The notes beneath the pieces are model-generated. The model worked only from the letters and a program-made list of their open reading frames with translations. It was not told the DNA's origin and ran no database searches. From the NCBI GenBank assembly GCA_025667525.1, contig CM046875.1, positions 152,331,675-152,395,674 on the forward strand: DNA of 64,000 nt, given 5' to 3'. The stretch's first letter is position 1, and each line of letters starts with the position of its first letter. Positions 23,881 to 38,250 of the stretch are shown piece by piece. This DNA comes from Glebionis coronaria. Taxonomy: Eukaryota > Streptophyta > Magnoliopsida > Asterales > Asteraceae. Both the position numbers and the translations under genes were made by a program.

Positions 23881-26742
23881 TGAAACTAGGATTTTTAAGT
23901 CCTTTTTAATGCAATGAATGTTCGTTTTTCCTCGATTCGACTAGAATTTGATTTACGGTTTAACGTTTCAACTTAACTTTGTTTTTGGTAAAATCTATTT
24001 TTGGGTATTTTAAGACTAACTTAAATCTATTTAATCAAATGAAAACTATTTTAATTAACTATTTAAACTATTAATTTGAAAATAAACTTTAACTGATTAA
24101 TAAAACCTAAAACTTTTAATGAAATTCTATTTTTAAACAAAAATTAATAAATTGAAAACTTATTTTAAATCTAAAATTTAATTGATAATTGAAAACTACT
24201 TTTAAATCTAAATAAAAGAAAACTATTTAAAACTATAAAAGAAATATAAAACTAATGTAAATTTATAAAATTAAAATATTTTTTTTTCTTTTTATATTTT
24301 ATATAAAAAACTGAATTTAAATAAAACTATTTAATTAATATAAATAAAACTAAACTTTAATTAAACTAAATTTTAATTAAAACTAAACTGCCAAATTAAA
24401 CTATCCTATATTAATCTAATGTTGCACATCATAAACATAAAAAGAGTTCTAGCGCACTGGTTGAGGCGTTTGACTGGGGAACGTGGGGTCCTGGGTTCGA
24501 TTCTCACCAGGACCGAATTTTTGCAAATAAATTATACTTTTTGGAACAGTTGCTTTTCGACAGTAGAATACCTCAGACCAATTAGGTCTGAGGTTAGCAG
24601 CAAATAAAATAAACAAATATAAGACAATAAGCTGAACTCAAATAAGCATAAACCAAGTAATCTAACAAGGAAAAAAAACATATAAGCTGAAAATCTAAAT
24701 AAGCACGACTAAATATCAAATAAGCTGATACAAATAGGCTAATAAAAACTGAATAATCTAAATATGCAATGAACAAATATAAGACAATAAGCTAAACAAA
24801 TAAGGTTGAAAACAAAATAAGCATTAAACAATAAGCCAATCTTAAATAAGCTATAAAAACTTAAATCAAAACATAAATGATAAACAATAACTAAACAGTA
24901 ATAAGAAAATCCAAACATACAAATAGCAAACCCCAATGTTTAGGCCGAATAATTAGTATAAGCAAACTTACAAAAAAACTGAATAAGCAGGTAAAATAAT
25001 TCTAAATAAGCAGATTCCAACACTATTAATCTAAGCAGAATCCAAAATACCTCAACACTGAAACCTAATATCAATTAAGCATATTCCAAACACAACCGAA
25101 AACCACAAAGCAGATTCATCCATAAATAAAACTTAACATTAAATTTAAAAGAAGATCAAAACCTTTTGATGATCCGTTGGGAAGAAGACAAGCACTGAGC
25201 CGTCTTATGAACCGAAAACAAACGAACCACAAACACCACCGATAATCATCAACAAACTTAATCTCCTTCGTCTCGAACAGTAACACATAAGCAACGAATA
25301 GTAACCTCTTTTTATATTTCCCAGTGGGGGAAATATAGATTTCACTTTTCTTTATATTTTTTTTTCTTTTATATCATAACACTAACAATAACAATAATTT
25401 TTAAACAGATTAAAAAGAAATAGTAACTGAAATTAAATTTGAGACGAAAATTAAAATGAATTTAATTTTTCATTAATTTAAATCAAACTTAGAATACTAG
25501 AATTAAAATTACAAGATTAAAAACCCTATTAATCTAATTACTGAAAATTAAAAAATAATAAAGAAAGTTGCTGATTACATGATATGAAGGGGTTTTTATA
25601 GAGGAACCCCATGAAACCCTAATCTTGGCTTCATTAGTAAGCATCCAAATCCCACCATTGATTTCTTCATTAATCTTCTCTTTCTTCAAAAATTCTTGAT
25701 CAACCGCTAAGATTCATCCTTGTGCACACGGATTGCCATCGTGGCACAAGGATGTGTTTGTTGTGCTAGTTTTCAGCCTAAGTGGCTTCTTCTCATTGGA
25801 GGGTTATGATGGATGAGGTGTGATAACCAATCACATGAAGGAAAAAAGGCCATGTAGGATTGATTTGAGGACCACTAGTGAGTGGGTGATGAGATTTTTA
25901 TGGGGATTTTATTTGTTTGGGTGTGAATTAACCCACAAAGGTAAAAGCCCCATTTTTTTTTCAGGATTTTTTACTGATCCGAAAATTAGGGTTTGGAAGG
26001 AGATGGAGAGTATTTGGGGGAGAGGGAGAAAGCACAGTAAAAATAATGTGTGTTTTTCGTTTGTAACGAAAAAGTGAGGAGAGTGAATTTGTTTATTTAT
26101 TTATTTGTGTGGGGTGGGTAAAAAAGGGTGAATGGGGTACACGTGGGTTGAAGTGGAACGGTTTGGTGAGTTGATTGGTGAAAGTTGACAAGTTTGACCA
26201 AGCAAACTCACTTTATTCCATTCGTTTGTTTTATCCTGGGCTTTTGACCCAATTCGTTTCACTCTTGTAAATCACACGTCCATTTCACAAACATTGGGCT
26301 AGGCCCAATGTCTCTTTCATTCTTCCCAACTTTTATCAAATGGGCTTGTTGAGTTTTGATCCTTTTTAGCATTTTTTCCAAATGGGCTTGTAGGCCTATT
26401 AAGCAATGTGGGACCCACAAGACTCGAATATCTTCGAAAACGATAAATTCCATTAAAACGAGCTCGATTCCAACTTTCTTGATCATTTCTTCGAATTTAA
26501 GTGGACTTAGCCGGTTTTCGTGATCTTGGCACACTTTTGGTCTTGTCTTCGACTCTTTCTTGACTTTTCTTCAACATTTGACCGTGAAATCCCGTGTTTT
26601 CTCTTCTTTTGATCATTTGTACCTATTTAACACACAAAACACAAAACCACGCGTAATTCCGACATTTATGATAATAAACACATGATTCGGTCTTGTTTCC
26701 TTGATTTTAGTGGCAAAAGGATAAGTGTTTACACACTTATTA
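23881..26742 (-). repeat. 5' LTR of Athila element G
   Basis: A 2.86-kb partner of 8643-11523. In sense it starts at 26742 and ends GTTTCA at 23881, next to the primer site. It carries the same tRNA-like unit, hairpin and TATA candidate. Substitutions relative to the 3' LTR, about one or two per 100 bp by eye in the first few hundred bases, show the insertion is not very recent. Confidence 0.92.
24443..24516 (+). repeat. tRNA-like (SINE-head-like) sequence, 5' LTR copy
   Basis: The same A-box-like (24450-24460) and B-box (24494-24503) pair as at 9207-9280, with one base changed after the B box (GGACCG for GGATCG). Its presence in both LTRs shows it was in the LTR before insertion. Confidence 0.6.
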
Positions 26743-26747
26743 GTGGT

Positions 26748-29353
26748 GATTATAACATCCAAGGAGGAGTTTCCATGGAGTCTTGGGGCTGATTTTCCAC
26801 AAGGAGTATATGAAGAATGATGGTCTTGAAGATGGTCATGGTTATCCACAAGTTTCTCCATCAAAATGCATGTCCAAATCGTAACTTACATCAACTTGGT
26901 GGTATAAAGATTGTCCTCCTCATCCTCTTGTTATTTTTGATTATGTAATCTTGTATTTCTTTTACTTATGTATATGTATATGATGAATAATGATGATTAA
27001 AAATATTGTGTGGGGATTTGGTGTTGATAAACATGCTTAAAAAGATGGACAAACTACATGTAAAATGGGTAAATCTTGTTTAAATGGTAGGCCGTATAAA
27101 AACAGTAAAGAACCACATGTTAGACTGATAAAATGATGAAGTAGAATCAATTTACATTAAGCTATGGGTCTTGTACACATGTGAGAGTTGGCCATGCAAT
27201 GGAATCATTGTAATGAGTGAGATATGATCAAAACAAGTTTAAAGTACAAATCTGAGTTCACTGTTTTGGACGATTTTTAGAAAATACTTAGAGGATGATT
27301 CAACAGTAGCTATAGAAGAGTTAAATGGAGCACATATCATTTAGTTTATGTGATAAAAATTTGAGCTTCTATCTCCATATAGAACTCTAGATATGGCAGT
27401 TTTGGTGAATATGAAAATAAAAATCAGATTTTGAGAATTAATGTTTATTATTATTATATAAGCACTCAAAATTATATTGTATAAAATGTAAAATAAAAAC
27501 CCACTAACTTATGGATTTTATTTATATAAATATGTAAAAGGTTAAATAAGTGTATAAATTATAAAAATGGTAGTGGAATAATACCTATAAGTAATAAAAA
27601 CTATAAACTTGATTTTTACGACTTTTTTGGCTATTACCGTAAAATTAACGTTTTCCGCCAATTAAAACTTAGACGATCAAACCCGTCTAATGTAAAGTTT
27701 TTAAAAGTCATATACTGATATATAAGTAACTAATACAAGTAAAAACCGATAAAACCGGAACTATAGGACATACGGACATTAACGAGCTAACTAAGCATAT
27801 TGGACTAATAATTGGACTAAATAAGATAAACACTTATAAAAAGAACTTATTGGGCTTAACCCATTTAGGCCCAACTTGTAAAGTGTAGATACTGATAATA
27901 TAAGTATAACATGTATTAATACAAGTTAATAAACTTATAATAGGCTTATTGGACCTAAAACACGTAAATAGGTGAAACTAGTAAACTAGTATAAACGTTA
28001 CCGACACATAACACTAAAATGAGTAAACGAGAATATGTAAACCCATTTGATCATCATATATATATAATCATCATATGTATACATAATTGTTATTTTTATA
28101 AAGTCATTGGACATGAGTCTAAGACGAGTATTATTTGTCTAGGTTTCCGTGATTGAAGCACGTACCGTACGTCCGAATTATCGATAACCCGCATTCCCAC
28201 ATCAACGTGAGTTCATAGCCTCGCACTCTTTTAAATGTTTTTATGAAATGTTTTATAAACCCGCGAGGGAGATAACATGTTAGTTTTTATAAAATAGGAC
28301 ACCATTTGTCCCGATTGTTTGTTTATTAATTTGGACCCGAATGATTGTATGACCCGATTGTATGACCCGATAAATGATTAAAGGACCCGATAGATGAAAT
28401 AAAATGGATTATTAAAGTTAGGTTATGTCACTAAAAGTCCCATTAGCATGAATTGTGAACTACCGGGATTTGGTAGACGCTTGTGCATATAATAGTACTA
28501 TTTGGGGACGATCACCCCAGTTCGCGCCTTGACGGTTGATCCCCGTCGTGCCACATTGATTGGTAAGCAAATTTATGTATGAGAAGATTTCCATAGCGTG
28601 ACCTTTGTGACGACACACTACTTTATATGGGCAAATTGAGTATCGGGTTAGCTACCCGTTGTTGGTTTAGTAAGGTAACAATGTCATGCGGCTTATAATA
28701 ATCCAAACTAAAGAAATACTACTAGACGCACCGAATTACGATGTATTGCCTGACTAGCAATACAGGGTCATACTATTGATATTATGTTCATGTTTGGTTT
28801 TCATAACCATATTCATATAACGGTTTTTATTTTCATACAACGTCATAAGACGTATTGTATGATGTTTTTACGACATTGGCTCGTATAATGATTTTTAAGG
28901 CAAACGCCTATATTATGATTTTGATGAAGATTTGTATAAAATGACTTTGGCTATTTATGGCCTATTAGAATGACTTGTACAAAATGATTTTCAGTAATAA
29001 TTTTATACTGATATTATATTGATGGATTTTATTAAACACTATGAATTCACTCGGCGTTATCGCTGACCTTTTCTTTTAACATGTTTTATCTCAGGTACTT
29101 GAAGGTAATTCTCGAGAAGACAACAAGAATTCATGGCCCGCACTTAAATAATAATTTCCATTCAAATGCTTTGTAAAACCTGTATTAAATTCAATGACTT
29201 GGGACCTATGTAACTTTGATATTTATGAATGGAAATGCTTTATAAATAAACGACGTGATTTTTATGCGTTGTCTATGATATGAGTAATGTGTTATCCCGT
29301 AACACCAACTAGTCTTCTGCTGAACTGAGTTGTATAAATTTGGGGGTGTTACA
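26748..29353 (+). repeat. 3' LTR of element A, right part
   Basis: Continues the LTR broken at 8642, after the second GTGGT at 26743-26747. Positions 26798-29353 align with 1-2562. It ends TTTGGGGGTGTTACA at 29353. No gene is present. With the left part the LTR is about 3.43 kb. Confidence 0.9.
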
Positions 29354-30112
29354 ATGGCTGAGCATGAATCAGACCCAGAGTGCCAATAACTCTATCAAGA
29401 ATGATACGTTGGCACATCTATATGGAAAATACAACTATGAAGAAGGGTTGATAGATACCAGTTACAAATCTGAGTGTGAAAGATTTATAGTTTAGGGAAC
29501 AACATCCAAAGAATTGATTTCCACCTCACACACTCATGACAGCCATTCAGATGTTGAAGAAGACACTCGTAGCAGCCAGGAGTTCATGATAGACCTTAAT
29601 GCTGAGTTTCATGAAAGAGCTTTACTAGCAAATCAAAGAAGGTTCTACAAAAGGTCAGGGAGAGTAGGATCAGCTAGTAAACAGACAAACAAATCCAAAG
29701 AGACTTACATTGCCTATGGAAAACTTGGAAATTTTCAAGAAGACTGTCCATCTACAAAAACACCCTCACCATCCTATCCTTCATAATTTAAACCTTTTAA
29801 ATTCAAATCATAACAAAATAACTCATCTCAACAATCTAATTCCTCTAATAATGAGAAAAAGGATTACAAAAACAAGTACAAGGCACTAAAGGCTGAGTTG
29901 GAACAGATGAATTTGAAGTTAGAATCTCTATCAAATAAGAAAGGGGGTGATAAAAGGACAGAGAAAGGGTTGGTAGCTGAAGCCCATGATTGGAATGATG
30001 AGCTGCTGACATCTGATGAAGAAGATACCAACAGGGTCAGGGTATTTATGGCTATAGCTGAGGATGAACCTTCTATTGGTAAAGGAGATGCTAGGTCAAG
30101 ACAATGGGTCGA
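29354..30112 (+). pseudogene. gag: Copia gag fragment of element B
   Basis: One frame can be followed from ATG 29364 (MNQTQSANNS, LAHLYGKYNYEEG) through stops at 29493-29495 (TAG), 29784-29786 (TAA) and one further TAA, with no frameshift. The piece around 29700-29750 is the former zinc knuckle: YIAYGKLGNFQEDC, where both first Cys are Tyr and the His is Asn, so zinc binding is lost. A short helical, charged stretch (YKALKAELEQM) follows. Gag starts upstream of A's insertion point. Confidence 0.85.
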
Positions 30113-31555
30113 TGTGACAACCCAAACCCGTGGTCATTGTTTAATTATATTTTACGTATATTTTTTTATTTTTTGACGAGATTGATTGTTATGATGATCG
30201 GTGATTTGATTTAAATGAATGTTGGAAGTTATATTTTTACGTTTTGACGAGTTGCGAGGATTAATAGTAATGACAATATCAACGGATGCCCAAATTTTTA
30301 CGTTTTATTTTATACATGTCGATGTTTAATATTTTGACGTTTTTATTTTTAATTTCATATTAAGTCGTGCCGGGACTATATAATATCATATTTTGTGTGC
30401 GTTTTAAGTTTTGAGAAGTATTTTTATGAAACCCGAGACCCGTAAATATTTTTGAAATTAACTAATAGTCATTTCCCACTTTTTAAACAAGTATTTTCAT
30501 TTTGGTCCACAAGAATCACAATTGGCAAAAACTACCCTAAACTTTCACCATATAAATTGAAAATAAAACACACAAACACATAAACAACTCCACCACCAAA
30601 ATTTCTTTCTCTCTCCATCTCTCCCCTCTTGTGTCCGTCACCCCCAAGCACACAAACACCCCTTGATTTTTAATTTTGAGCTTGAATCTACAAAATCTAA
30701 TTGAAGACCCATCTTAGTTTTGCTTTTCTCATCACATTGGTATGAAAATTTCCCACATGCATGAACAATTTATAAAAACTCATTTTTCATGAAAACTATG
30801 TGTGTTTGATCTAAAATATGTGTTGTATGTAGGTGTTTTTGGTGCTATACATGATTTTTGATGGTTGCATGTTGAAATTTTGAGTTGGGTTTTATTTGAT
30901 TTGATCATCTAGGATTATATAGTATGTTAGGATTGAAAGTAATAATATTTGGATGATTATAGTTGTAAAAATTATGTTAAAATGGGTGAAAAATATAGTT
31001 TTGAGTGATTTTTAAAGATGCATTTTTGACCAGCAGCTAAAAGCTAAATTTTGGAAAATATAAGTTTAAGTATGATATGATTTAGTTAGATATTGTTGTA
31101 GAGGATTTAATAAGCTTCGATTTGGTATAAAGTAGAGCTTCTAGCTCCAAACGAGCGAAAAGTTATAAAAGTTTGATTATATGTGTACCGGGAGACAAGT
31201 ATCGGCACAATATATAATTGTTGTCGATATTTGGATCGAATCTCGGGGACTATAAAAAGGATTTTAAAATGGTTAAAGGACTGATGTAAAATGATAAACA
31301 TGATGATGTTCAGTTTATTTTCAAATATGAGTGTCGGTTTTGTATATGGAGTCATTTATATAGGTTAAAAAGACTATATGAGTTATTGACGTAAAACTGT
31401 CTGGTTTTTGTAGTTCGAAGATGTGTCGAGCAGGGAACTTTAAAAGTAAAATCTTTTAACCAAGTTTTGGGAGGTCTTTCTATATATAGTAAATGAAGTC
31501 TCTGAGTAGTATCGTAAGCTATTGACGTGTTTAAATAAGGAAAACAGTTTGAGCA

Positions 31556-31689
<134 letters not shown>

Positions 31690-33833
31690 CGACAGTTTTT
31701 AAAAAGAATAAAAGTGTAAATGTGTACGTAAGAAGAATGTATTAAATTGAGAATGGTGTGAGTTTGATTTTGAATTTGAGATATTTATTTCATTTTATTA
31801 AGTATGGAATATTACTTGGATGTATTATTAAAGGCACGCGTTTTATTTCGATAGATTGTGAATTTCGTGTTCGCTGGGCATCATCGATCGTTGAAAGTCG
31901 TCTTACTACTGTTATTACTTCAGATGAGTCTATAGCCTCGCTTTCTACTTGTCTTAATGATTTTAAAACCCACGAGGGGGTACATGCTATTTGAAGTAAA
32001 ATGAACACATGTCATGAGTAATTGTTGGACCCGAATGTTGCCTTTGTTGCCTTTGTTGATTTGAATTGTATAAGTACCTAAATTGAAAAAGTCCCTAAAT
32101 TCATGAACCCTTAACTATCTTCTGACTTGATGTTGTGAGTTGGGAATAGCCACTTATTCTAATGATAATACTATTGGGCTGACGACCCTATCAAAGACCA
32201 GGGCTTTACGCTGAGTAACCTCTGGGAAGGATAATTTTACGAGAATGAGAATGTGGTATACTTGCAATTGATACCCTAGTAGGGGCTCTGGAATTCTTTT
32301 AGTCATGCTGGCATTTGGCGTGGGTGACTAAGTTAAGGGGTCGGTGTCATGAGCTTAATACAATTCATTAACTACTGCTATAAATGAAATGCCTGATTAA
32401 TAGATTGTATGGCCACAATGCTATTAAACAATTGTGAATGATTTTTATGATGTGTTCAAATATGTTTTGTTAAACCTATAGACTTGCTCAACCCCGTTGT
32501 GTTGATGATTTTAAGCATGTATTTCAGGTATTGAAGTTGATGAATTGCGGAGCTTACTGGAGAAGGATTGCGGGATTGCTTTTGTAGTGATTTGGTCTAA
32601 AACAGATTTCTTTCCCATTTGTTATAAATTTTTAGTATATCGTCCAGTATTTTGGTAAAAGATTTGCCGATTGTGTGCGTTTTAAGTTTTGAGAAGTATT
32701 TTTATGAAACCCGAGACCCGTAAATATTTTTGAAATTAACTAATAGTCATTTCCCACTTTTTAAACAAGTATTTTCATTTTGGTCCACAAGAATCACAAT
32801 TGGCAAAAACTACCCTAAACTTTCACCATATAAATTGAAAATAAAACACACAAACACATAAACAACTCCACCACCAAAATTTCTTTCTCTCTCCATCTCT
32901 CCCCTCTTGTGTCCGTCACCCCCAAGCACACAAACACCCCTTGATTTTTAATTTTGAGCTTGAATCTACAAAATCTAATTGAAGACCCATCTTAGTTTTG
33001 CTTTTCTCATCACATTGGTATGAAAATTTCCCACATGCATGAACAATTTATAAAAACTCATTTTTCATGAAAACTATGTGTGTTTGATCTAAAATATGTG
33101 TTGTATGTAGGTGTTTTTGGTGCTATACATGATTTTTGATGGTTGCATGTTGAAATTTTGAGTTGGGTTTTATTTGATTTGATCATCTAGGATTATATAG
33201 TATGTTAGGATTGAAAGTAATAATATTTGGATGATTATAGTTGTAAAAATTATGTTAAAATGGGTGAAAAATATAGTTTTGAGTGATTTTTAAAGATGCA
33301 TTTTTGACCAGCAGCTAAAAGCTAAATTTTGGAAAATATAAGTTTAAGTATGATATGATTTAGTTAGATATTGTTGTAGAGGATTTAATAAGCTTCGATT
33401 TGGTATAAAGTAGAGCTTCTAGCTCCAAACGAGCGAAAAGTTATAAAAGTTTGATTATTTGTGTACCGGGAGACAAGTATCGGCACAATATATAATTGTT
33501 GTCGATATTTGGATCGAATCTCGGGGACTATAAAAAGGATTTTAAAATGGTTAAAGGACTGATGTAAAATGATAAACATGATGATGTTCAGTTTATTTTC
33601 AAATATGAGTGTCGGTTTTGTATACGGAGTCATTTATATAGGTTAAAAAGACTATATGAGTTATTGACGTAAAACTGTCTGGTTTTTGTAGTTCGAAGAT
33701 GTGTCGAGCAGGGAACTTTAAAAGTAAAATCTTTTAACCAAGTTTTGGGAGGTCTTTCTATATATAGTAAATGAAGTCTCTGAGTAGTATCGTAAGCTAT
33801 TGACGTGTTTAAATAAGGAAAACAGTTTGAGCA

Positions 33834-33985
<152 letters not shown>

Positions 33986-35188
33986 CGACAGTTTTTAAAA
34001 AGAATAAAAGTGTAAATGTGTACGTAAGAAGAATGTATTAAATTGAGAATGGTGTGAGTTTGATTTTGAATTTGAGATATTTATTTCATTTTATTAAGTA
34101 TGGAATATTACTTGGATGTATTATTAAAGGCACGCGTTTTATTTCGATAGATTGTGAATTTCGTGTTCGCTGGGCATCATCGATCGTTGAAAGTCGTCTT
34201 ACTACTGTTATTACTTCAGATGAGTCTATAGCCTCGCTTTCTACTTGTCTTAATGATTTTAAAACCCACGAGGGGGTACATGCTATTTGAAGTAAAATGA
34301 ACACATGTCATGAGTAATTGTTGGACCCGAATGTTGCCTTTGTTGCCTTTGTTGATTTGAATTGTATAAGTACCTAAATTGAAAAAGTCCCTAAATTCAT
34401 GAACCCTTAACTATCTTCTGACTTGATGTTGTGAGTTGGGAATAGCCACTTATTCTAATGATAATACTATTGGGCTGACGACCCTATCAAAGACCAGGGC
34501 TTTACGCTGAGTAACCTCTGGGAAGGATAATTTTACGAGAATGAGAATGTGGTATACTTGCAATTGATACCCTAGTAGGGGCTCTGGAATTCTTTTAGTC
34601 ATGCTGGCATTTGGCGTGGGTGACTAAGTTAAGGGGTCGGTGTCATGAGCTTAATACAATTCATTAACTACTGCTATAGATGAAATGCCTGATTAATAGA
34701 TTGTATGGCCACAATGCTATTAAACAATTGTGAATGATTTTTATGATGTGTTCAAATATGTTTTGTTAAACCTATAGACTTGCTCAACCCCGTTGTGTTG
34801 ATGATTTTAAGCATGTATTTCAGGTATTGAAGTTGATGAATTGCGGAGCTTACTGGAGAAGGATTGCGGGATTGCTTTTGTAGTGATTTGGTCTAAAACA
34901 GATTTCTTTCCCATTTGTTATAAATTTTTAGTATATCGTCCAGTATTTTGGTAAAAGATTTGCCGATTGGTTAAGATCTTTGGGGAACCTAAACGCTACT
35001 CTAATATATTTTTAAACTAATTTTACTTGGGATTGAAGGTTTTAGACATTGATTTAAATTATTTCCTTATTATATTCCTAAATATACTGTTTTAAGGTCA
35101 TATAAAGAGTAATGTGAAATGAAGTTTGAGACTAGCACCCAATTGTGTATTTCTGCTACGCAATGTAATTTGGGGGTGTTAGAGTCGA

Positions 35189-36347
35189 CATCACTATGAA
35201 AAAGGTACACAGGCTTATCTCTACGTCTGAAAGTGATGAACGTAAACATGTCCTTGATTATACCATAGTTGATTTACACTTTGTTGAGGAACAAAGAAAG
35301 AACCTGCTTGATAAATTTCACTCTGCTAAACATGAATTGTTGATTGTTAAGGCTGAATGTGAAACTTTAAAACAGGTTAACTCTCAAATGACATCTCTTC
35401 AAAATGATGTTAATAAGTTAACTGTAAGAAACAGTGCCTTAAATAATCAAGTAACTGAACTTAACAAGGTTATAGAAAAATGGTTGTGTAATAGGTTCAC
35501 TATACTTGAATTACTTGATGATGAACTTCCAGCTGACATATCTAAGGCTGTGACTGCTAAGAGAAACAAAATGAAGGCACTTAAGAAACCCAAAGAGATT
35601 GTTTTCAATTCCACAGAGACTATACATGTGTCTGACCCTCTTATGACTGATGTACCTGTCTCTGAAGTGGTTATAGATAACATTGAACCTTTTCCACCTT
35701 TACCTAAACTATCTGGCGTTGAACCCAACAGCTCTTCTAGAGGAGCTAAGGCTGAACTCAAAGCAGATGTTGAGACACCTCTAGCTAAGGTTTTTGTTGT
35801 TCCTACAAAACCATCTGTTAAGTAAAATGTTTATAAGGCTGTCTCAACAAACCCTATGAACAAAGTTGAACCCTCAACTGAAGAACGCCTGTTGTCATTA
35901 ATTAAAGAAGTAGAACTCTTAAAAGAACATATTAAGCCTTTCGCTGAATACTCTGCTTCCTTTGAACCTAAGTCTATCTTAGGAGAACCCAAAGGTGAAA
36001 AGGTTATCAAACCTTATTGTAATGTGTGTAAGAATTCTCATCATATGACCATAGATCATGATAGACATATGGCTGTTAAGAGAGCGCAGACACCTTTCAA
36101 GGACAGACAACAGGCTACTAGGAGACCTTCATGCAATTACAGACCTTACCCTCCCTGTAAATATTGTGGTCTCATAAACCACCACTCAGATGAGTGCATG
36201 GACTTTCCTGGATGTGACATCTGTGGAAGGTACACCCATGACACAACCAATGGTCCTTCACATCATCACATGTTCTACAGGAACTCAAGAGTTGCTAATC
36301 AGCAATTCAGGGAACCCACTGGAAAGTGGGTTCACCATAGGAACTAA
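35189..36347 (+). pseudogene. Element B linker: coiled-coil and Cys/His-rich region between gag and protease
   Basis: Continues the frame broken at 30112. Residues after MKKVHRLIST form a heptad-like stretch (about 35280-35480: EEQRKNLLDKF, LKQVNSQMTSLQNDV) that suggests a coiled coil. One TAA at 35823-35825 interrupts the frame. The second part has Cys/His pairs: CNVC, CKYCG, HHSDEC and CDICG. Similar regions precede protease in Sirevirus-like copia elements; their job in the particle is not established. A frameshift separates it from protease. Confidence 0.8.
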
Positions 36348-36364
36348 TTTGTTTCTATATATCT

Positions 36365-37604
36365 GTGCAGAAACATCTTAGGGAATCGGTCTGGTATCTA
36401 GATAGTGGCTGCTCTAGACACATGATAGGAATCAAACAATATCTTCACAGATATTCAAAAGATCCTGGTCCTAAAGTGGTGTTTGGGGATAACTCTTCAG
36501 GTGACACAGAGGGATATGGTTCAATTAACTGCAATGGAATAACGTTTACAATGGTTTCATATGTGAATGGTCTTAAGCACAATCTCATCAGTATCGGCCA
36601 ATTGTGTGATGCTGACTACAAGGTTTTGTTTACAAAGACCCAAGGAACCATATTCAATAAGAATAATGATTTGGTATTAATTGCACATAGAAGAAGAGAT
36701 ATGTACGTCATCAACATGGCTTCTTGCTTAAAGGACAGCCTCAAATTTTTTTCTAGCAAAAGCCTTTGAAAGTGTCAATTGGCTGGGCACAAACGACCCT
36801 CTCTCAACTTTAAGAACATTAACAAGCTAGCCACACAAAACTTGGTTGCTGGTCTACCACTTGTGAGTTTCACTAAGGACAAGACATGTTCAACATGTGT
36901 TAAGGGAAAGCATCACAGGTCATCATTTAAGACCAGGCAATCATTTTCTATTGACAGGTGCTTACATCTCCTTCACATGGATTTGTTTGGACATGTCAAC
37001 CCATAGACCATTAATCACAACAAATACACCTTGGTCATTGTTGATGAATTTTCAAGTTACACATGGGTTTTCTTCCTCAAAAGGAAAAGTGATGAAGCTG
37101 ATGCCATCATGTCCTTCATTAGGCAGGTTGAAAACATGAATGAAGTTAGAGTAAAAGCTCTAAGAAGTGATAATGGGACTGAATTTAAGAATCAACAGCT
37201 TGAAGCTTTTTGTGATGATAAAGGAATATCAAAAAAACTTCTCTTCAGCTGGTACTCCTGAACAAAATGGAGTAGCAGAAAGAAGAAACAGAACATTGGT
37301 TGAAGCAGCCAGAACCATGCTAAATGGTGCAGCCTTACCAAAGCAATTTTGGGGAGAAGCTGTCCACACTGCCTGCTATACCCAGAATAGATCCATCATT
37401 GTTAAAAGAGATGGAAAAACCTCTTATGAAGTTTTTCTAAAAAGAGCACTAGAAGTCAACTATTTCCATGTCTTTGGATGCCCCGTGTTTATTTATAACT
37501 ATAGGGATCAACTTGGAAAGTTTGACGAAAAGGTTGATGATGGTTTCTTCTTAGGATACTCTCCAACAGCCAAAGCCTTTAGAGTATTCAACACTAGAAG
37601 ATAG
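36365..37604 (+). pseudogene. Element B protease and integrase region (broken)
   Basis: Protease motif WYLDSGCSRHM opens the piece, followed by the gag-pre-integrase zinc region, which has a small deletion where WLWHKRL-type residues are expected (about 36780). Integrase shows LLHMDLFG, RSDNGTEF and PEQNGVAERRNRT with D, D and E present. The breaks are TGA at 36767-36769, TAG at 37003-37005, an extra A in an A-run near 37230, and TAG at 37602-37604. Confidence 0.87.
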
Positions 37605-38250
37605 GAACTAGAAGAAACCTTTAATGTCACATTCAATGAAGATGATGACGTGATACAAAGAATAGGAACAAAAGGTGATGAATTGATTTCAACGAAAATA
37701 GGTCTTTCCCATCAGATGAGTTCTCTGAGCCAAGGCCTGTCTTTCATCGTCATAATCATCATCCACACAAAGATACTCTTGTCCCATATGTTCATGCACA
37801 TGATCCGCTATCAACACACAACACTGAACTTCCCTCTACTCAAGTGACAGCTGAAAGTAAAAGTCAACCTTCCACAAGCCCATGTTCCACCTTAGCTGAA
37901 CATGACTCACCTATTGCTAGTAATCAAGACGACTCTCATGTGGTTTGTGAATCATCACTTCCGGAAACAGTTGATGAGGACACAGACATAAAGATTGTTT
38001 TTGAAGAGAGTTCTTCTACTCAGCAGAATGAAACTCAAGTTTTAATTTCATCTTCCATACCTGCACCTGTCTATGACTCCCCAGCTCCTGAAAGCAAATG
38101 GTCAAGAGATCAGCACATTCTTCTTGTCAACATCATTGGTGAACCAACTACTGAGGTACTGCTAGACAAAGAATTCATGACTCAGAATCAGCCTCAGCCA
38201 ATGAAGGTTTGTTTGTTGAATTTCTCTCCGAAATTGAACCCAAGCGTGTA
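37605..38250 (+). pseudogene. Element B linker between integrase and RT
   Basis: A poorly conserved Ser/Thr/Glu-rich segment in two frames (for example 37844-38251). This spacer is normal in copia pol and carries no catalytic motif. It leads into AEALLEDGWVAAMQEE, the start of the RT region. Confidence 0.65.

Larger units (their letters stand above)
8643..26742 (-). mobile_element. Element G: Athila-type Ty3/gypsy retrotransposon with internal tandem duplication
   Basis: Sense is on the minus strand. In sense order: 5' LTR (26742-23881), tRNA-Asp-type primer site, leader, gag-protease-pol (23125-17415), long 3' non-coding region, an LTR fragment (15406-14721), a second integrase fragment with its 3' non-coding region (14720-11524), and 3' LTR (11523-8643). 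The 5-bp duplication GTGGT flanks the element (8638-8642 and 26743-26747). LTR ends in sense are TAATAAGTG and GTTTCA; the usual first TG has become TA in both LTRs. The long LTRs, the primer site, the FMDD active site and the roughly 2-kb 3' region all suit Athila. At 18.1 kb it is longer than usual because of the 3.88-kb duplication. Confidence 0.93.
1..29353 (+). mobile_element. Element A: decayed Ty3/gypsy (Tekay/Del-like) retrotransposon, interrupted by element G
   Basis: The visible order is 5' LTR (1-2562, truncated by the window edge), primer-binding site, eroded gag-pol (2563-7815), and 3' LTR (7816-8642 plus 26748-29353). The 3' LTR is split by the Athila element G at 8643-26742. 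The LTR starts TGTGACAATCC and ends GGGGGTGTTACA, and bases 1-2562 align with 26798-29353. Right of the element, copia gag sequence (element B) begins at once, so A inserted into B. Family assignment rests on eroded RT and integrase motifs of chromovirus type. No frame survives that could encode a working protein. The left end and its target duplication lie outside the window. Confidence 0.9.
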
